Source: Acinetobacter rathckeae (GTDB taxonomy: Bacteria; Pseudomonadota; Gammaproteobacteria; Pseudomonadales; Moraxellaceae). From it: a stretch of 64,000 nt of DNA. Shown here piece after piece: positions 9,001 through 18,483 of this stretch. A program made the translations under genes and the position numbers. The stretch spans positions 110,312 to 174,311 of the forward strand of contig NZ_VTDO01000005.1 of the NCBI RefSeq assembly GCF_015627125.1, read 5' to 3'. Within the stretch, counting starts at the first letter, position 1; every line of letters starts with the position of its first letter. The notes beneath the pieces were generated by a model that was not told the origin of the DNA, did no database searches, and saw only the letters and a program-made list of their open reading frames with translations.

Positions 9001-10119
9001 TTATTTGGCTTTATACTCAAGTAAAATTCTAAGCATACGGCGTAATGGTTCAGCAGCACCCCAAAGCAGTTGGTCACCTACGGTGAATGCCCCAAGGTAT
9101 TCTTTACCCATGTTGAGCTTACGTAAACGGCCTACAGGAACAGTGAGTGTACCCGTGACGGCAACTGGTGATAGCTCATGTATAGAGGCTTCACGGGTAT
9201 TTGGAATGACTTTCGCCCACTCATTTGACTGGCGAATCATGTCTTCAATTTCATCTAGAGGTACATCTTTACGTAGTTTGATGGTGAGTGCTTGCGAGTG
9301 GCAACGCATTGCACCAATACGTACACAGTGCCCATCAATGGGGATGATGCTCGAGTGACCTAAAATTTTGTTGGTTTCAGCTTGGGCTTTCCACTCTTCT
9401 TTTGATTGACCATTTTCAAGTTGCTTGTCGATATATGGAATCAAAGAACCTGCAAGTGGCACACCAAAGTTTGCTTTTGGAAAGTCAGTACCACGTTGTA
9501 GCTGAGCCACTTCACGGTCGATATCTAAAATGGCCGATTTTGGGTCATCAAGTAATGTTTTTGTGTTGTTGTAGAGATAGCCCATGCTTGTAATCAGTTC
9601 ACGCATGTTCTGTGCACCTGCACCAGAAGCTGCTTGATAGGTCATGGCACTCATCCATTCAACAAGGTTGTTTTGGAATAAAGAGCCTAACCCCATGAGC
9701 ATGAGTGACACGGTACAGTTACCGCCCACAAATGTGGTTGTCTCTTGCGTGAGTGCATTTTGAATGACATTTGCGTTCACAGGGTCGAGTACAATCACTG
9801 CATCATCTTTCATACGTAGTGTAGATGCTGCATCGATCCAGTAACCATTCCAACCAGTGGCTTTTAGTGGGCCATACACTTCGGTCGTGTAGTCACCACC
9901 TTGGCAGGTAATAATGACATCCATCTGTTTCAGACTGTCAATATCTGTTGCGTCCATAAGTGCTGGGGCGGTTTTGCCGCCAAAAGCAGGGGCTTCACCA
10001 CCTGCGTTACTGGTAGAAAAATAAAATGGCTCGATGTGAGCAAAGTCATTTTCTTCAACCATACGTTGCATTAGAACAGAACCAACCATTCCACGCCAAC
10101 CGACCAGACCTACTTTCAT
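9001..10119 (-). CDS. asd: aspartate-semialdehyde dehydrogenase
   Basis: Asd reduces aspartyl phosphate to aspartate semialdehyde, the branch point to lysine, diaminopimelate (cell wall), threonine and methionine. I chose the ATG at 10119, giving 372 residues and the classic start [20 protein letters not shown]; an open frame extends upstream but is not family-like. The catalytic cysteine is in [12 protein letters not shown], and the substrate motif [20 protein letters not shown] is intact. It belongs to the E. coli-type gram-negative class. Gene order asd-fimV-truA is the same as in Pseudomonas aeruginosa. Confidence 0.96.
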   Translation of the reverse strand: MKVGLVGWRGMVGSVLMQRMVEENDFAHIEPFYFSTSNAGGEAPAFGGKTAPALMDATDIDSLKQMDVIITCQGGDYTTEVYGPLKATGWNGYWIDAASTLRMKDDAVIVLDPVNANVIQNALTQETTTFVGGNCTVSLMLMGLGSLFQNNLVEWMSAMTYQAASGAGAQNMRELITSMGYLYNNTKTLLDDPKSAILDIDREVAQLQRGTDFPKANFGVPLAGSLIPYIDKQLENGQSKEEWKAQAETNKILGHSSIIPIDGHCVRIGAMRCHSQALTIKLRKDVPLDEIEDMIRQSNEWAKVIPNTREASIHELSPVAVTGTLTVPVGRLRKLNMGKEYLGAFTVGDQLLWGAAEPLRRMLRILLEYKAK

Positions 10120-10239
10120 GTCATTGTGCCTCGGTAGTGTATTAAAATAAAAAAGGACTTCCGAGTGTATCAAACCTAGTTTGAACTGCAATAGTAAGTT
10201 GCCGTGAAATACATGATTTTTTTAAGGGTTTAGCGCTAT

Positions 10240-11181
10240 TTATTGGTAAATGTTTGGGTAGCCTTCAGGTCTGGTTTTAAATCGTCGGTGAAACCACATA
10301 TATTGGGTCGGTGCAATGCGTAGTTGTTGCTCGATGATTTGGTTAACCCGAGTGGCATCTTCAAGTTCGTTGTCTGAAGGCATGTGATCAAGGGCAGGCT
10401 CAATTAAGATTTTATAGTGTGGGTTTTTCTCATCGCCATCACGGTAAAAATACAGTGGAATAGCCACGGCTTTAGAGATTTTAAGTAATCTTCGGTGTGC
10501 CGTGACCGTTGCAGCAGGTACACCAAAAAATGGGGCCATGACGCCTTGTTTAAGGCCAAAGTCTTGGTCTGGGCTGTACCAAATGGCATCACCTGCTTTG
10601 AGCTGTTTGATGAGCCCTCGCATGTCGTCATGGTCTATTTGAGTTTTATAGATGGTGGCACGGCAACGGTAAATCAGCATGTCGAGCAGTGGGTTGTTTT
10701 GGGGTCTATACACGACATCAGGATTAAAATATTTGGAACAAATGTAGCCACCTGCATCAAGCAGGGTGCTGTGTGTGCCAAGCAGTAAAATACCTTGTCC
10801 ATTTTTTTGTGCATTTTCGAGGTGTTCTAAGCCTTCAATGCTGACCCGACCTTTAAACCACTGAGGTTTATACCATGCATTGAGTGTTTCAAAAACACCT
10901 AGCATCATGTCATGAAAGACTTGTTTACTTTGTTCATATACGTATTGTTCAGACCATTCAGGAAAGCAAACCTTTAAATTGGTGATGGTGGTTTTTTTAC
11001 GTGATTTCAGTAAACTCCAGCATAGGTTTGCCAAAGCATGTGCAATTGCACGTTGTATCGGCCATGGCAAAATAGCAAGTAGCATGAGCAGTATAATAGA
11101 TAGCCAGTTGAGCCAGTATTTGGGTTGTAAAAATTGGTAGTAAAATTTGCCTGGAATATACTGTGGGCTAGAGTTGCTCAT
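10240..11181 (-). CDS. lpxL: lipid A acyltransferase (LpxL/LpxM, HtrB family)
   Basis: Inner-membrane enzyme that adds a secondary acyl chain to lipid A from acyl-ACP. The 313-residue protein has one N-terminal membrane helix (about residues 23-42) and the family HX4D catalytic motif in LLGTHSTLLDAGG near residue 137, followed by the VVYRPQNNPLLD segment. The C-terminus has the family block YMWFHRRFKTRP. LpxL and LpxM cannot be cleanly separated by motif; the gene name is the better guess and not firm. It is on the minus strand upstream of asd with a gap of about 120 bases and no terminator seen. Confidence 0.85.
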   Translation of the reverse strand: MSNSSPQYIPGKFYYQFLQPKYWLNWLSIILLMLLAILPWPIQRAIAHALANLCWSLLKSRKKTTITNLKVCFPEWSEQYVYEQSKQVFHDMMLGVFETLNAWYKPQWFKGRVSIEGLEHLENAQKNGQGILLLGTHSTLLDAGGYICSKYFNPDVVYRPQNNPLLDMLIYRCRATIYKTQIDHDDMRGLIKQLKAGDAIWYSPDQDFGLKQGVMAPFFGVPAATVTAHRRLLKISKAVAIPLYFYRDGDEKNPHYKILIEPALDHMPSDNELEDATRVNQIIEQQLRIAPTQYMWFHRRFKTRPEGYPNIYQ

Positions 11182-11260
11182 AGATGAAATGGTCGACGTT
11201 TAGATGAAAAAAACTGGGCTAGTTTAACATGATGTATTTGAGTTGTGATATGTGGCGGAT

Positions 11261-11653
11261 TTATTCTAGATCCACCGCATAGTTTAATTGTAATTCATCG
11301 CCCAGTTTGCCTCGAATCCCCCAATGTGAACGTGGCGTTTCAAATAGGGTAATTTCAATGTCTTGTGGTGATATGCCACACTGTTGTTGTATGTTTTGAA
11401 AGATTGTTCGTATGAGTTGTTTTTTATGGACTTCGCTACGTCCTTCAAACATAGATATTTCAATGATGGTGTAGTGTGCTGAGCGATCATTGGGATAAAT
11501 AAAATCTTCATGATGAAGTGCAATAAAGCGTTGAAAGCATTTGTCTTCGGGTAAATTGAAGCAATGAACCAATGCCTGATGAATGGCCTGTGAAAGTGTT
11601 GCTCTAAATTGACGAATTGTCTGCTGTTGAGCATATATTTTTATTTGTGACAT
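11261..11653 (-). CDS. tautomerase-superfamily protein lacking Pro1
   Basis: The 130-residue protein matches the long tautomerase_2 type of the 4-oxalocrotonate tautomerase superfamily: an N-terminal helix with AIHQALVHCFNLPEDKCFQR, then HHEDFIYPND, ISMFEGRSEVHKKQLIRTIF and the C-terminal ETPRSHWGIRGK. In the superfamily the catalytic base is a proline exposed after removal of Met1. Here residue 2 is Ser (MSQIKIY), so the standard tautomerase chemistry is unlikely unless another start is used; none in frame gives a Pro. Physiological substrate unknown. It stands between uup and the lipid A acyltransferase on the same strand. Confidence 0.75.
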   Translation of the reverse strand: MSQIKIYAQQQTIRQFRATLSQAIHQALVHCFNLPEDKCFQRFIALHHEDFIYPNDRSAHYTIIEISMFEGRSEVHKKQLIRTIFQNIQQQCGISPQDIEITLFETPRSHWGIRGKLGDELQLNYAVDLE

Positions 11654-11681
11654 GTTTGACCTATTATTTTTATATGCAATG

Positions 11682-11711
11682 ACCCCAAACCATCAACTGT
11701 TGGTTTGGGGT
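11682..11711 (-). terminator. hairpin after uup, weak terminator
   Basis: A perfect 11-bp stem (11682-11692 with 11701-11711) stands 10 bases after the uup stop. No clear T-tract follows on the minus strand, so it may be a weak terminator or an RNA-processing hairpin. Confidence 0.45.
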
Positions 11712-11720
11712 GGATGCTGT

Positions 11721-13592
11721 TTATTTGCTATCTAAGGTGTCCCAACGCTCAAGTTTTTCAAGCAGTTGTTCTTCAATCTCTGCAAGGCGTTGGCTTGCAA
11801 GGGTCGCGGCCTCTGCATCTTTGAGAAACCAAGAACCATCAGCCAATTTGTCGGTCAGCTCAGTTTGCTCTCGCTCCAACTTTTCAATCTCTTGAGGCAG
11901 TTGCTCGAGCTCACGCTGATCTTTATAGCTGAGCTTGGTTTTTTGTGGCGTATTAGATTTTTCAGCCTTAGCACTGTCTTTTTTTACCGTTGTTGGGGTA
12001 ATGCTCGGACGCTGTGCTAAATAATCTTGGTAGCCACCAATATATTCTGCAATACCACCTTTACCATCAAAGACCCATGTTGATGTGACTACGTTATCCA
12101 TAAAGGCACGGTCATGGCTAATCAGAAGTAGTGTGCCTTTGTATTCAGCAAGCATTTCTTCAAGTAGCTCTAAGGTCACCATGTCTAGGTCGTTGGTTGG
12201 TTCGTCCATCACAATCAGGTTAGATGGTTTGAGCAATAATTTTGCGAGTAACACACGGTTTCTTTCACCGCCAGAGAGTGCTTTAACTGGGGTGCGGGCA
12301 CGTTCTGGTGAGAATAAGAAGTCTTGTAAGTAGCTTAAAATATGACGGCGTTGTCCATTTACATCGATGAAGTCTGAACCTTCAGAAACGTTGTTGGCGA
12401 CAGAGTTTTCTAAATCCAGTTGGTTACGCAATTGGTCAAAATATGCAATTTCAAGTTGTGTGCCTGTTTTGACTTCGCCTGTATGTGCGATTTCACCCAA
12501 AATGGCTTTGATAAGCGTGGTTTTACCCACACCGTTGTCACCGACAAGGCCAATACGGTCACCACGCATCACGACGGTTGAAAAGTTATTAATGAGTAAT
12601 GCATCATCATAACGGACAGATAGGTTTTCAATATCAAACACCAGTTTGCCTGAGCGTTGGGCCTCTTGTACGCCCATGTTGACTTTGCCTTGCTGAGAGC
12701 GACGTGCCTTAGAGGTTTCTCTAAGTGCTTTTAATGCACGTACACGGCCTTCGTTACGGGTACGACGGGCTTTAATGCCTTGACGAATCCATGCTTCTTC
12801 TTCAGCCAGTTTTTTATCAAATAGTGCATTTTGTTTTTCTTCTGCTTCCATTTGTTGGGCTTTGAGTTCGAGGTAGCGTGAGTAGTTACCCTCATAGCTA
12901 CGCAGTGTGCCACGGTCTAGCTCGACAATACGGGTGGCTAAACGATCTACAAATGAACGGTCATGTGAAATAAACAGTAAAGTGAGATTGTTTTGTTCAA
13001 GTAAAAACTTTTCAAGCCATTCAATGCTTTCGACATCTAAATGGTTGGTTGGTTCGTCAAGCAGTAAAATATCTGGTTGTGTAAGCAGGGCTCTTGCCAG
13101 TAACACACGGCGTTTTCGCCCACCAGATAAGTCGGCAAGGTCTGCTTCTGGGTCTAAGCCCATTTTCGCTAAAATGGTGTTGACCTTGGTTTCTAGTGAC
13201 CAACCATCAAGCTGATCCATTTTGTGCTGTAAATCACCCATGTGTTCACAGGCTTGCATATCACCCATGACACAGGCATCGCTGGCTTCATTGTATTGTC
13301 TTAAAATTTGGGCAACTTCGCCTGCACCATCTGCCACAATGTCGGCCACTCGGCCATTATCCATGGGTACATCTTGGGTGAGCATCGATACGCTCAGTCC
13401 ATTTTGTATGAGTACTTCGCCTTGGTCGGCATGTAATGAGCCTTCAACAAGCTTGAGTAGTGTAGACTTACCTTCACCATTACGGCCAATTAAACATACT
13501 CGCTCGCCACGTTCTAAGGTAAAATTTGCGCCGTCGAGGAGGGCAGGGCCACCAAATGCAAGTTGGACGTCCCTTAGTGTAATATAGGCCAT
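11721..13592 (-). CDS. uup: ABC-F family ATPase Uup
   Basis: Soluble ABC-F ATPase with two nucleotide-binding domains and no membrane part; Uup is linked in E. coli to transposon excision, ribosome work and branch-migration events. The 623-residue protein has two Walker A motifs (GRNGEGKS near residue 36 and GDNGVGKT near residue 351), two signature motifs (LSGGRKRR, LSGGERNR) and two Walker B motifs (LLLDEPTNHLD, IVMDEPTNDLD). The last 80 residues form the charged coiled coil typical of Uup (ELEQLPQEIEKLEREQTEL). It is divergent from slyX, with only 36 bases between them, so both promoters must share that gap or overlap coding sequence. Confidence 0.92.
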   Translation of the reverse strand: MAYITLRDVQLAFGGPALLDGANFTLERGERVCLIGRNGEGKSTLLKLVEGSLHADQGEVLIQNGLSVSMLTQDVPMDNGRVADIVADGAGEVAQILRQYNEASDACVMGDMQACEHMGDLQHKMDQLDGWSLETKVNTILAKMGLDPEADLADLSGGRKRRVLLARALLTQPDILLLDEPTNHLDVESIEWLEKFLLEQNNLTLLFISHDRSFVDRLATRIVELDRGTLRSYEGNYSRYLELKAQQMEAEEKQNALFDKKLAEEEAWIRQGIKARRTRNEGRVRALKALRETSKARRSQQGKVNMGVQEAQRSGKLVFDIENLSVRYDDALLINNFSTVVMRGDRIGLVGDNGVGKTTLIKAILGEIAHTGEVKTGTQLEIAYFDQLRNQLDLENSVANNVSEGSDFIDVNGQRRHILSYLQDFLFSPERARTPVKALSGGERNRVLLAKLLLKPSNLIVMDEPTNDLDMVTLELLEEMLAEYKGTLLLISHDRAFMDNVVTSTWVFDGKGGIAEYIGGYQDYLAQRPSITPTTVKKDSAKAEKSNTPQKTKLSYKDQRELEQLPQEIEKLEREQTELTDKLADGSWFLKDAEAATLASQRLAEIEEQLLEKLERWDTLDSK

Positions 13593-13628
13593 AATGTTTC
13601 CTAAAGTTTTAAAATACAGGAGTGTGAA

Positions 13629-13871
13629 ATGACAACACCAGTAAATGATGATTGTGGTTTATTGTCCGCACCCATTGAAGATTTGCAAGTGCGTATTGCA
13701 TTTTTAGATGATTTGGTTGAGCAGTTAAATCAGCAATTGGTTTGCCAGCATCAGGAAATCAGTGTGTTAAAAAAGCAAATGCAATTGTTGTATCAGCGTG
13801 TAGAAAATGCAGATTTATCGGAAGGAATCACTGCATTTGATCCATTTACCAATAAGCCACCGCATTACTAA
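13629..13871 (+). CDS. slyX: SlyX family protein
   Basis: Small coiled-coil protein of 80 residues; the cellular role of SlyX is not known. The central part (IEDLQVRIAFLDDLVEQLN through VLKKQMQLLYQRV) is a continuous heptad-type helix, and the protein ends in the family signature PPHY. An AGGAG ribosome site lies just before the ATG. It is transcribed away from uup and followed by a long gap without intact genes. Confidence 0.9.
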   Translation: MTTPVNDDCGLLSAPIEDLQVRIAFLDDLVEQLNQQLVCQHQEISVLKKQMQLLYQRVENADLSEGITAFDPFTNKPPHY

Positions 13872-14544
13872 TATGCTGTTGCAAACGTAGCTATATTAGC
13901 ATAGATATGGGAGTGTACTTTTTTATAATAGATGAATAATGCCTAATGCATAAATTTTTATGTATCAGTAAATTCATTGTGGCTTTATTTCAAGGTATAT
14001 AAATGTATGTAATATCTAAGATGACCTTGAGCCATTTATAGGTAGGTCAAAAGATGATGATATTGGTTTGGCTGTTGTGGGCAGGATAGCTAAACCCACA
14101 AGTTATAATGAAAGCATACTTGCGTTATTTCTCCTCTAAGCCCAACTGTCATTTCTGTGTCGTTTGATTGTAACTATTTCTGAACGGCTAAAATGCGAAA
14201 TCTGTATTGACTAATATGATTTCAAAAGACAAAAAACAGCTCACCGATATTTAATCAGAGACGACCTACCTAGATCGTAAAATACGCAGTGATTTTACGG
14301 TTTATCATCAAAATAATATCTACTATTTATATTAGTTCGGTTTGTGCACAGTGCTGTATCACAGTGATTGTCATATATTTGTGCTTAGATCGATCAAGAC
14401 ATATTAAAAATAGAAATAGTTATTGAAAATCTATTATTCAAGATTACTATACAGCATTATTGATGGCCGAGCGTTGTGTAAATGTGCACAATGCTTGCCT
14501 TTTCTATTCAGATTATGTAAACCTAATAGCAAGGTTTGTAGGAG
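13872..14544 (+). other. gene-poor gap with possible gene remnants
   Basis: No intact gene was found in these 673 bases. Two short stretches read like protein pieces. At 14020-14139, 39 codons directly after a TAA read DDLEPFIGRSKDD, IGLAVVGRIAKP and a hydrophobic end. At 14216-14335, an ATG-led frame reads MISKDKKQLTDI, a stop, then SETTYLDRKIRSDFTVYHQN up to TAG. Small hairpins occur at 14075-14101 and about 14276-14299, without T-tracts. It may be a decayed gene region; there is no promoter or element I can name with confidence. Confidence 0.35.
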
Positions 14545-14997
14545 ATGATTGCGACTATGGGCCTTTGGATTACCGTAATTATTGTAATATTTGTTGTAGG
14601 TTCAATCTTTGGTGCACGTGTTAACCCTAGAGAAAAAGCATTGGGTGAAACGCGTGACAAGGCACGAAAAATGGGTCTTTACCCTCGCTTATTGCCTGCA
14701 CCTGCTTGGACAAATATTGAAAAAGCGGCAGAAAATCGAGCCAGCATGGTGGCGTACTATAATGTGTTGCTACCACAAGCAAGATTACCACTGATGCGTG
14801 CTTGTGTTGAAAATGGCATGTTTACTGTGGTGCATGGTGCGGAAAAATTTAAAGATTATCCTGTGCCATTAAAAGGTATTTATGCGGTAGATATGCAAGC
14901 CAACAGTATCGGGTTGTACTGGAATGAAGAGGCTGATCTGCACGGCACACAATTAGAACAGATGAAAACCTTTTTAATGTCTTTAGCAGACGTTTAA
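14545..14997 (+). CDS. conserved hypothetical membrane-anchored protein
   Basis: A 150-residue protein with one N-terminal membrane helix ([18 protein letters not shown], about residues 7-24), then a soluble basic and amphipathic domain beginning [20 protein letters not shown]. No catalytic motif was recognised. Two starts are possible: ATG at 14545 (AAGG 10 bases before) and ATG at 14557 (AGGAG 12 bases before). It ends 25 bases ahead of topA, so the two could be co-transcribed. Function unknown. Confidence 0.75.
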   Translation: MIATMGLWITVIIVIFVVGSIFGARVNPREKALGETRDKARKMGLYPRLLPAPAWTNIEKAAENRASMVAYYNVLLPQARLPLMRACVENGMFTVVHGAEKFKDYPVPLKGIYAVDMQANSIGLYWNEEADLHGTQLEQMKTFLMSLADV

Positions 14998-15022
14998 TTT
15001 AGCAATAGGATACAAACAACAC

Positions 15023-17665
15023 ATGGCGAATGCTTCTACAACCACAGCAAAACGCACCACAGCAAAAGCAGCTACAGCAGAGAAAAAACGTGCTTTAGTG
15101 ATTGTGGAGTCGCCTGCTAAAGCCAAAACCATTAATAAATACTTGGGTTCAGAATATATTGTTCGTTCATCGGTTGGGCATGTGCGTGATTTACCGACAG
15201 GTGGTTCAGCAAAAACCACAGAGAAAAAACCTGCAACACGTACTAAATTAACTGATGAACAAAAGCAAAAAAAAGCACAACAAGCATTAGTTAACCGTAT
15301 GGGGATTGACCCAGAGCATGACTGGAAAGCACATTATGAAGTGCTACCAGGCAAAGAAAATGTAGTCTCTGAGCTTAAAAAACTTGCTGCACAAGCTGAT
15401 GAAATCTATCTCGCAACCGATTTGGACCGTGAAGGGGAAGCGATTGCGTGGCATTTAAGAGAAGTGATTGGTGGTGATGAATCACGTTATCACCGTGTGG
15501 TCTTTAACGAAATTACTAAAAATGCCATCCAAGATGCCTTCAAAAAGCCTACTCGTTTAGACATAGACCGTGTTAATGCACAGCAAGCACGTCGCTTTTT
15601 AGACCGTGTGGTTGGCTTTATGATTTCACCTTTGCTGTGGGAGAAAATTGCAAGAGGTCTTTCGGCAGGGCGAGTACAGTCGGTGGCTGTTAAGTTGGTT
15701 GTAGAGCGTGAACGAGAAATTCGTGCGTTTATTCCTGAAGAATATTGGCAAATTTTTGCAGATACCCAATCTCAGCAAGACCCGATTCGTTTAGAAGCAG
15801 TCAAACACTTGGGTAAAACACTCAAGTTAAAAAATAAAGCAGATACAGATGCTATTTTAGATATACTCAAAACGGCAGCCTTTACTGTTGCACAGCGTGA
15901 AGATAAACCGACCAAGGTTAATCCGAGTGCACCATATATCACTTCAACCCTACAGCAAGCAGCCAGTACGCGACTTGGCTTTTCTGTAAAGAAAACCATG
16001 ACTTTAGCCCAACGTCTGTATGAAGCGGGTTTCATTACCTATATGCGTACGGACTCGACTTTTTTAAGTGACGATGCGGTAAACATGGTACGTGACCATA
16101 TTGCTGAGCAATATGGTGATAAATACCTACCTGAAAAACCGAACCGTTATGGTAATAAAGCAGGAGCACAAGAAGCCCATGAGGCCATTCGTCCATCAAA
16201 TGTGGCTTTAAAAGGTGATCAGTTGGCAGGTGCTGAGCGTGATGCACAGCGTTTATATGACTTAATTTGGCGTCAATTTGTGGCGTGTCAAATGACCCCT
16301 GCACAATATTTATCATCTACATTGCACGTGAAAGCGGGTGAGGTCGATTTAAAAGCCAAAGGTCGTACTTTAGTATTTGATGGTTTCACTCGTGTGCGTG
16401 GTGCAAATAAATCAGATGATGATATTTTACTGCCTGCAGTACAAGTCGGTGAAACGCTTAAACTTGATAAACTCGATCCGAGTCAGCACTTCACCAAGCC
16501 ACCTGCACGATTTACTGAAGCCTCTTTGGTTAAAGAGCTTGAGAAAAAAGGCATTGGCCGACCATCGACATATGCTGCCATTATTTCGACTATTCAAGAC
16601 CGAGGTTATGTCAAGCTTGAAAACCGTCGCTTGTTTGCTGAAAAAATGGGTGAGATTGTTACGGAAAGACTCGGTGAAAGCTTTAATAATTTGATGAATT
16701 ACGCTTTTACAGCAGATTTAGAAGGTCAGCTCGATAAAGTCGCTGTGGGTGATCGTGATTGGAAAGAGTTACTCAATAGTTTTTATGGTGACTTTAAAAC
16801 ACGTCTCACCACGGCTCAGGGTGAAGAGGGCATGCGCCGTAACCAGCCTGTTGAAGTGGCAGATGTGCATTGCCCTGAGTGTGACCGTGCCATGCAAATT
16901 CGCACGGGTACAACGGGTGTATTTTTAGGTTGCTCAGGCTATAACTTACCACCGAAAGAACGTTGTAAAGGTACACTCAATCTGACCCCTGTAGAATCAT
17001 TGGCAACATTGTCTGATGATGAAGGTGCAGAAACAGCCGACCTGATGTCAAAAAGACGTTGTCCAAAATGTAGTACAGCGATGGACAGTTACGTGGTTGA
17101 TGGTGGGCGTAAATTGCATGTGTGTGGTAATAACCCAGACTGTGATGGCTTTGAAGTCGAAGAAGGCGAGTTTAAAATTAAGGGTTACGATGGCCCAACC
17201 ATTCCTTGTGATAAATGCGATGCCGAAATGCAACTGAAAACAGGTCGTTTTGGCCCGTACTTTGCCTGTTTGAGCTGTGATAATACTCGTAAAGTGCTAA
17301 AAAATGGTCAACCTGCACCACCACGTGTAGACCCAATTAAAATGGAGCATGTACGCTCGACCAAGCATGATGACTTCTTTGTACTCAGAGATGGTGCGGC
17401 AGGTCTGTTCTTAGCAGCCAGTAAATTCCCGAAAATCCGAGAAACGCGTACACCAAAAGTCAGTGAATTACGTACTGTTGCAGATCAGCTTGATGCGAAG
17501 TATCAATACTTATTACAAGCACCAGACCAAGATCCAGAAGGTCAACCAACCATTGTGCGTTTTAGCCGTAAAAATCAGACTCAATATATTGGCTCTGAAA
17601 ATGCAGAAGGCAAATCAACAAAATGGAGTTTAGTTTATAAAGATGGGCGTTGGGTCGAAGAGTAA
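15023..17665 (+). CDS. topA: DNA topoisomerase I
   Basis: Type IA topoisomerase that relaxes negative supercoils. The 880-residue protein has a short basic N-terminal tail, a Toprim domain ([29 protein letters not shown]), the catalytic tyrosine in [13 protein letters not shown] near residue 340, the IGRPSTYA block, and a C-terminal end with three four-cysteine zinc ribbons (CPEC...C...C, CPKC...C...C, CDKC...C..C). The Lys/Ala-rich insert at about residues 65-90 and the C-terminal length match Pseudomonas/Acinetobacter rather than enteric TopA. It is followed by a block of small conserved genes on the same strand. Confidence 0.97.
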   Translation: MANASTTTAKRTTAKAATAEKKRALVIVESPAKAKTINKYLGSEYIVRSSVGHVRDLPTGGSAKTTEKKPATRTKLTDEQKQKKAQQALVNRMGIDPEHDWKAHYEVLPGKENVVSELKKLAAQADEIYLATDLDREGEAIAWHLREVIGGDESRYHRVVFNEITKNAIQDAFKKPTRLDIDRVNAQQARRFLDRVVGFMISPLLWEKIARGLSAGRVQSVAVKLVVEREREIRAFIPEEYWQIFADTQSQQDPIRLEAVKHLGKTLKLKNKADTDAILDILKTAAFTVAQREDKPTKVNPSAPYITSTLQQAASTRLGFSVKKTMTLAQRLYEAGFITYMRTDSTFLSDDAVNMVRDHIAEQYGDKYLPEKPNRYGNKAGAQEAHEAIRPSNVALKGDQLAGAERDAQRLYDLIWRQFVACQMTPAQYLSSTLHVKAGEVDLKAKGRTLVFDGFTRVRGANKSDDDILLPAVQVGETLKLDKLDPSQHFTKPPARFTEASLVKELEKKGIGRPSTYAAIISTIQDRGYVKLENRRLFAEKMGEIVTERLGESFNNLMNYAFTADLEGQLDKVAVGDRDWKELLNSFYGDFKTRLTTAQGEEGMRRNQPVEVADVHCPECDRAMQIRTGTTGVFLGCSGYNLPPKERCKGTLNLTPVESLATLSDDEGAETADLMSKRRCPKCSTAMDSYVVDGGRKLHVCGNNPDCDGFEVEEGEFKIKGYDGPTIPCDKCDAEMQLKTGRFGPYFACLSCDNTRKVLKNGQPAPPRVDPIKMEHVRSTKHDDFFVLRDGAAGLFLAASKFPKIRETRTPKVSELRTVADQLDAKYQYLLQAPDQDPEGQPTIVRFSRKNQTQYIGSENAEGKSTKWSLVYKDGRWVEE

Positions 17666-17698
17666 AATCTTCCCCACACAGATTGAGAATAAGGTCGG

Positions 17699-18454
17699 AT
17701 GTGGAAGAAAATTAGAATTGCGATCTTATTGGCAATTTTACTCATTGTGGCAGTGAATGCATGGCGAGATCAAAATCAAAATTGGACTCGCCCCATTGTC
17801 GTGTTATTACACCCCATTAATGCCGATGGTACAGCAGAAACCCAAGCCTATATTAACCAATTACAAGCGAGTCAATTTAGCCAAGTGTCTAGCTATCTTC
17901 GGCAAAGTGCTCAGCAATATCAGCAAAACACACATTTTTTAATGTTGCTTGGGCGACCGCTACAAGAGTTACCACCTGCTGTTCCCACAGTAGGTGGCAT
18001 TTGGCAAAGCATATGGTGGAGTTTAAAATTTCGTTATTATGCATGGCAACAACAGCAGTCTGCTGACCCTACTGCTACGGTGGTTTTATATTTAAATTAT
18101 TATTCACCAAAAACTCGGCAACGACTTTTGCATTCTACTGCACTTGAGCGTGGGCGTATTGGCAGTGTTAATCTATTTTCAGATGCACAGCAAAATGCAC
18201 AAAATGAAGTGGTAATCGCCCATGAGCTACTGCATGCGTTTGGTGCAACAGATAAATACGATTTAAGTACAGGGCAACCGATTTATCCCAATGGTTATGC
18301 TGAGCCACATTTACAACCATTGTTACCACAACATATGGCAGAGCTGATGGCTGGTTATATTCCAATGACGCCACAGCAAAGTAAAATGCCACAAAATATA
18401 GAACAAACCAAAATTGGTGCGGTGACTGCAAAAGAAATTGGTTGGACTAAATAA
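17699..18454 (+). CDS. putative membrane-anchored zinc metalloprotease (HELLH)
   Basis: A 251-residue protein with an N-terminal membrane helix (IRIAILLAILLIVAVNAW), then a soluble domain that is expected to lie in the periplasm. Near residue 176 it has VIAHELLHAFGATDKYD, a zincin HExxH motif followed by the GA-DKY pattern; the downstream Asp is a possible third zinc ligand. The C-terminal part includes the block HMAELMAGYIPMTPQQ. I do not recognise the family or a substrate. It starts 33 bases after topA and is followed by a helicase gene 29 bases later, so all three may share a transcript. Confidence 0.7.
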   Translation: MWKKIRIAILLAILLIVAVNAWRDQNQNWTRPIVVLLHPINADGTAETQAYINQLQASQFSQVSSYLRQSAQQYQQNTHFLMLLGRPLQELPPAVPTVGGIWQSIWWSLKFRYYAWQQQQSADPTATVVLYLNYYSPKTRQRLLHSTALERGRIGSVNLFSDAQQNAQNEVVIAHELLHAFGATDKYDLSTGQPIYPNGYAEPHLQPLLPQHMAELMAGYIPMTPQQSKMPQNIEQTKIGAVTAKEIGWTK

Positions 18455-18483
18455 GCCACAGATCTGGCAAGAAGGAAAGTCCC

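Noticed and set aside
14276..14299. Hairpin CGTAAAAT/ATTTTACG as a terminator
   Set aside because: No T-tract and no gene ends nearby.
15772..16316. Minus-strand frames inside topA
   Set aside because: Opposite-strand shadows of a strongly conserved gene without start signals.
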